Below are positions 6,872 through 9,440 of a stretch of DNA of 9,440 bases, one piece after another. The notes under the pieces are model-generated. The model had not been told where the DNA came from, did not search any database, and worked only from the letters and a program-made list of their open reading frames with translations. The position numbers were made by a program, and so were the translations under genes. Origin of the DNA: an uncultured Candidatus Melainabacteria bacterium (GTDB taxonomy: Bacteria > Cyanobacteriota > Vampirovibrionia > Gastranaerophilales > Gastranaerophilaceae). The number at the start of each line of letters is the position of its first letter. Positions within the stretch are counted from its first letter, which is position 1. Location of the stretch: assembly GCA_934717895.1 (NCBI GenBank), contig CAKUZO010000069.1, forward strand, positions 1-9,440, given 5' to 3'.

Positions 6872-7045
6872 TTAATGATTTAAATTTAGAATAGATGATT
6901 TAAATATATAACATTTATAAGATGAAAACTTGTGAAGGTGGGAACCGCTACTGGCTTTTCCCACCCTACCGGCTGTTAAATCCGTTGCAAGTTGTGACAA
7001 CTTAACATATGTATCATCCACAGGAACAGTAATTTGTTGAACCAT
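6872..7045 (-). CDS. 57-residue small protein with very strong ribosome-binding site; possibly 3'-truncated
   Basis: The ORF starts at ATG 7045 and stops at TAA 6872-6874. Its first ~35 residues look like a real protein start: VPVDDTYVKLSQLATDLTAG (7-26), then RVGKASSGSH (27-36). After that it becomes an AT-rich tail (CYIFKSSILNLNH) unlike coding sequence. The first part is locally G+C-richer than its surroundings. AAGGAGG lies 7 nt before the ATG and overlaps the stop codon of the Kelch gene upstream, which starts 12 bp away, so the two are almost certainly co-transcribed. I do not recognise the family. One reading is a genuine small protein; another is the 5' end of a longer gene whose remainder was replaced near 6940, where a hairpin lies. 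There is no signal peptide or membrane helix. Confidence 0.6.
   Translation of the reverse strand: MVQQITVPVDDTYVKLSQLATDLTAGRVGKASSGSHLHKFSSYKCYIFKSSILNLNH
6937..6965. other. 8-bp perfect hairpin inside the small ORF
   Basis: GGTGGGAA (6937-6944) and TTCCCACC (6958-6965) pair around a 13-nt loop. The stem is G+C-rich in AT-rich surroundings. It falls where the small ORF changes from protein-like to AT-rich sequence. There is no T-tract on either side, so it is not a standard terminator. It could be a translational or RNA-processing structure, or the scar of a recombination site. Confidence 0.55.
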
Positions 7046-7050
7046 TAATA

Positions 7051-7059
7051 AACCTCCTT
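7051..7059 (-). promoter_or_regulatory. consensus Shine-Dalgarno of the small ORF, overlapping the Kelch stop
   Basis: Minus-strand AAGGAGGTT (7059-7051) sits 7 nt before ATG 7045 and includes two bases of the Kelch gene's TAA (7060-7058). It is the strongest ribosome-binding site in the window and is the main reason to accept the short ORF. Confidence 0.8.
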
Positions 7060-8362
7060 ATAAATTAGCTTCTTTATATATAACACCATAAGTTTTACTT
7101 TTACCCATAAATTCAGAAATACCAACAAAAAAAACATCTCCGTTATCTAAAGTAATGGCATTATAAAAATTATATTTGTCTGGAAGCTCTCCAAAATATT
7201 TAAAACTATTTGTTTTTGGGTCAAATACTTCCATAGCTTTAATATATTTATGGTTTTTGAGAATTGATTGATCTCTTATTTCTCCACCCCAAATTAAAAT
7301 CCTTCCATCATTTAGTTGAACAGAATGCAGGCTTGAAAATGAATATGGTCTGTTTATTGCTAAACTTCCTAAATCATAAAACTTTTCTGTTACCGGATCA
7401 AATATTTCTGCTGAATTATATGTCTCTTTTGAACTTCCACTTATAATGATAACCCTGCCATCAGGTAACTTTTGTACTGTTGAAGCAGGAAAACTTGAGT
7501 TTCTATTCTTTAATAAATTTCCAGCACGTCTAAACTGTCCTGTATTTGGATTATATATTTCTGACACTCCTTCGGTTAACCAAAGAATCAATACTTCTCC
7601 ATTATTAAGTGTTATTGCCTGTTCACTCGTGTCAGAAAGACGATATGGAATATTTTTATTTACACCACCCTTTTTAAAGATACTTACAACTGACTCACCC
7701 GCAAAATCAAACTGCTCTGTTTTTGGGTCAAATTTTTCAGCATATCTAGAGTTTTGTTCTCTTTCTAAGCGATAATTGATATTTTCTAATCCGTTTTTAT
7801 CATATTTCATAGGAAGTTGGACTAAACCATTTGTAAGCAAAAGTTGTCCATTTTTTAGTTTTGCAAGACCATATTGCGACCGTGGAACTAACATTTTTCC
7901 TGAAACCTTAAATGTATCCATTTTTGGATCATATATATATGCATATTGAGTCCTTTTGCACATACTTAATTCGAAATCGGTTATAGCCATTTGCTTATAC
8001 GGTTGGGGGCAGTATCCACCGGCAAAAAAGACTCTTCCATCATCAAGAGCAATATTAGCACCACGTAACCAGATTTTTGGTTGACTAATTTTTTAGAAAC
8101 TATTTGTTTGTGGATTATATAATTCGTATGCTTGAATATACCTTTTACTCTCGGGAATTTTATTAGTTAAATCTAATGGTAGAATTTCAGAACTTGAAAT
8201 TAAAATTTTTCCATCTTTCAATTTTGTAAGATTTGCATTACTATGTTCATATAGCATAGAACCAATATATTTAAAATTATTTAAACTTTTAGATAAAGTT
8301 ATTTGTTGAAAACTTATAAGGCAAATAAATAATATTATTATATATTTAATCTTTTTCATCAC
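7058..8362 (-). pseudogene. secreted seven-blade Kelch-type beta-propeller gene split by one in-frame TAA
   Basis: Two open segments, 8362-8096 (89 codons) and 8092-7058, share one frame and are separated only by TAA at 8095-8093. Read through, there are 434 codons. The N-terminus MMKKIKYIIILFICLISF followed by QQITLSKS is a signal peptide, so the product would be exported. Seven blade strands recur: LKDGKILIS, LDDGRVFFAGG, LKNGQLLLTNG, LNNGEVLILW, LPDGRVIIISG, LNDGRILIWGG and LDNGDVFFVG. Each linker carries a (F/Y)(D/N)P.T..F motif, such as AEIFDPVTEKF. The stop falls directly after NPQTNSF, where other blades have K, R, Y or D, consistent with one base change such as AAA to TAA. The coding sequence on both sides looks intact. 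Start is GTG 8362 or ATG 8359, with a weak GAGAAG upstream. The ATG at 7990 is internal to the propeller, so a functional restart there would lack the signal peptide and nearly two blades. Binding partner unknown. Confidence 0.85.
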
Positions 8363-8480
8363 TTCTCATTGCCCCTGCATATGGTTTATAATAAACACTA
8401 ATTCGAGCATTTATTACACCTCACAACTGCTTTATACATATAAGATATTCCAAATCTATTAGCCATATGTCTAAAGCCAA

Positions 8481-8509
8481 TAAAAATATTACTCAAACAC
8501 AGTAATATT
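8481..8509 (-). terminator. probable terminator after the glycosyltransferase remnant
   Basis: AATATTACT (8485-8493) and AGTAATATT (8501-8509) form a perfect 9-bp stem with a 7-nt loop, 26 bp past the stop of the glycosyltransferase remnant. On the minus strand the stem runs into TTTTA. The position and tail suit an intrinsic terminator, though the stem is AT-rich. Confidence 0.5.
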
Positions 8510-8535
8510 CTGTCAAAAATTTTTCAAGCATATAA

Positions 8536-9111
8536 TTACAAAACTTTACAATTATAAAGAAATTCTATTTGTTTATTTAATAAATTTTTTAATTCAAATT
8601 TTTTATTTATTGTTTTTCTCGCGGAAGTTCTTATATTAGAATAGTTTTCCGGATTATTTAAGATCAAATTAACATTTTTTACAAGTAAATCTATATCATA
8701 AAAATCAACTAAAATACCATTGAAATTATTTTGAATTACCTCTTTTACTGGAGCAGTATCCGAAGCAACTATGCAACAACCTATAGCCATTGCCTCTAAT
8801 AAAGACCAAGACAAAACAAACGGATAAGTCAAATAGACATGGCATCTGGAAACTTGTAATAATTTTATATATTCTGCATAGGGTAAATTTCCAACAAAAT
8901 GAATTCTGCTTAAATCTAAATCTAGTTCTCGTAACATTTTTTGTTTAAAGGTATCATTTTTCAAGTGACAACCATAACAAACTCTATCCTCTCCACCAAT
9001 AATCACTTGCATATTTGGTCGGATTTTTTGTAATTGTTCTACTGTTTTCATAAATTCAGGAAAACCTCTATATTCTATTATTTTAACCGTACAACGCCCG
9101 CACAAAGCCAA
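8536..9111 (-). pseudogene. N-terminally truncated GT4-family glycosyltransferase
   Basis: What remains is the C-terminal, nucleotide-sugar-binding half of a GT-B fold glycosyltransferase. It begins at YRGFPEFM (14-21), continues through IIGGEDRVCYG (37-47), IHFVGNLPY (70-78), FVLSWSLLEAMAIGCCIVAS (98-117) and NGILVDF (131-137), and ends naturally at FLYNCKVL. GT4 enzymes of this type are about 380-400 residues, and the acceptor-binding N-terminal ~200 are missing. The only start is TTG 9111, without a good Shine-Dalgarno, and the first 13 residues (MALCGRCTVKIIE) do not fit the family. Homology stops at about 9072, beside a TTTTAACCGTACAAC motif like that of the flanking long repeats. Such enzymes usually build surface polysaccharide. 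This copy is unlikely to be active. Confidence 0.82.
9081..9095 (+). repeat. solo copy of the long-repeat core motif at the glycosyltransferase breakpoint
   Basis: TTTTAACCGTACAAC differs at one position from TTTTAACCGTTCAAC in the left long repeat (6668-6682). It lies within 10 bp of the point where glycosyltransferase homology ends. Confidence 0.5.
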
Positions 9112-9148
9112 AACTCAATAATAATCTAGTAAAACACCCAATTTCTCT

Positions 9149-9300
9149 AAACAATCATTCTAACCGTTCAACCTAAAAATGTTTAATTTGACCGTTTTGC
9201 CGTACGGATAGATTGATTATTTTCTATCCCTCAAACGTCGATATATTGCCAACTTTCTAAAATAATACTTCTATCCGTTCAAACAAACTGGTCGTTAAAA
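9149..9300 (+). repeat. long direct repeat, right copy
   Basis: This is the partner of 6659-6810. It has the same internal plan: the ~24-bp CCGTTCAA motif at 9149-9173 and 9261-9284, with the inverted ACGGATAGATTGATTATT at 9204-9221. The best-conserved blocks between copies are the inverted motif plus its flanks, the right-hand direct motif (AATACTTCTATCCGTTCAA) and ATATATTGCCAACTTTC. The left ends diverge before about 9149. No gene is supported between 9112 and 9383. Confidence 0.85.
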
Positions 9301-9357
9301 TACAGCCTTATAAGTCAGCTACTTGACGTGTAGGAAGTTTTTGTCTGAGTAAACACT

Positions 9358-9379
9358 AAAAAAGAGCCTTTCGGCTCTT
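9358..9379 (-). terminator. intrinsic terminator for a gene entering from the right edge
   Basis: On the minus strand AAGAGCC, loop GAAA, GGCTCTT is followed by a run of T (complement of 9358-9363). The 7-bp stem is perfect, with a stable GNRA-type tetraloop in this orientation. It must serve a transcript coming from beyond 9440. Confidence 0.85.
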
Positions 9380-9383
9380 GGTT

Positions 9384-9440
9384 TTAAATGGTGGGCAGGG
9401 GTAAGGACTCCGTTGACGAGCAGAAAAAGGTGACTAAATG
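9384..9440 (-). CDS. possible last 18 codons of a gene cut by the window edge
   Basis: The minus-strand frame from 9440 reads HLVTFFCSSTESLPLPTI and stops at TAA 9386-9384, just before the terminator at 9379. The position suits a gene end, but 18 codons cannot be tested for coding character. The segment also resembles the C-rich part of the 117-bp repeats, so it may be non-coding repeat instead. Confidence 0.2.
   Translation of the reverse strand, partial: HLVTFFCSSTESLPLPTI

Noticed and set aside
7264..7775. Plus-strand frames of 60 and 109 codons over the Kelch gene
   Set aside because: The minus strand encodes regular propeller blades here. The plus frames are shadows without signals.
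7058..7990. Independent 310-residue Kelch gene starting at ATG 7990
   Set aside because: The same frame continues upstream with blade sequence and a signal peptide, broken by only one stop, and no good ribosome-binding site precedes 7990.
6872..8362. Toxin-antitoxin or phage-defence pair (small ORF plus neighbour)
   Set aside because: The neighbour is a secreted propeller protein and the small ORF lacks any DNA-binding or toxin motif. Nothing supports such a role.
9386..9402. tRNA 3' end on the minus strand (CCCCTGCCCACCA)
   Set aside because: The CCA-like end is not preceded by a T-loop (no GTTCGA) or any cloverleaf, so it is a chance resemblance.

Overview
The window is AT-rich bacterial DNA. 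Almost every gene is on the minus strand. The best taxonomic clue is YvcK: it has an N-terminal two-helix membrane extension containing 'MPGLQVKRW' ahead of the CofD-like domain, the layout I associate with Cyanobacteria. With the low G+C, this suggests a non-photosynthetic, gut-type cyanobacterial relative (Melainabacteria/Gastranaerophilales). That placement is an inference from one protein and from composition.

Layout: (1) 1-~770 is a non-coding tandem array of six ~117-bp units plus a decayed seventh. (2) 839-3856 is a tight housekeeping operon read leftward, pxpA-yvcK-panB, with a good sigma70-type promoter at 3828-3856. PxpA belongs to 5-oxoproline recycling, YvcK to cell-envelope/central-carbon control, and PanB to pantothenate and CoA synthesis. 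(3) 3953-4843 is a ten-helix EamA/DMT transporter. (4) 4871-5163 is a start-less, frameshifted gene remnant on the plus strand. (5) 5202-6491 is a divergent S8 (subtilisin-like) serine protease without a signal peptide. (6) 6659-9300 is an accessory segment bounded by two ~140-bp direct repeats exactly 2490 bp apart. It holds a 57-codon small ORF with a very strong ribosome-binding site, a secreted seven-blade Kelch-type propeller gene split by one in-frame TAA, and a GT4 glycosyltransferase that has lost its N-terminal half. (7) The right edge has a clear minus-strand terminator and perhaps the last codons of another gene.

The left half is conserved core genome. The right half looks like a decaying accessory region: four of the five genes or remnants right of the transporter are broken or look truncated, and repeats surround them. 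The most interesting structures are the paired repeat, whose ~24-bp motif occurs in direct-inverted-direct order and again at the glycosyltransferase breakpoint, the one-codon break in the Kelch gene, and the small ORF with its internal hairpin. I found no CRISPR array, tRNA, rRNA or recognisable transposase, and no convincing new multi-gene system.
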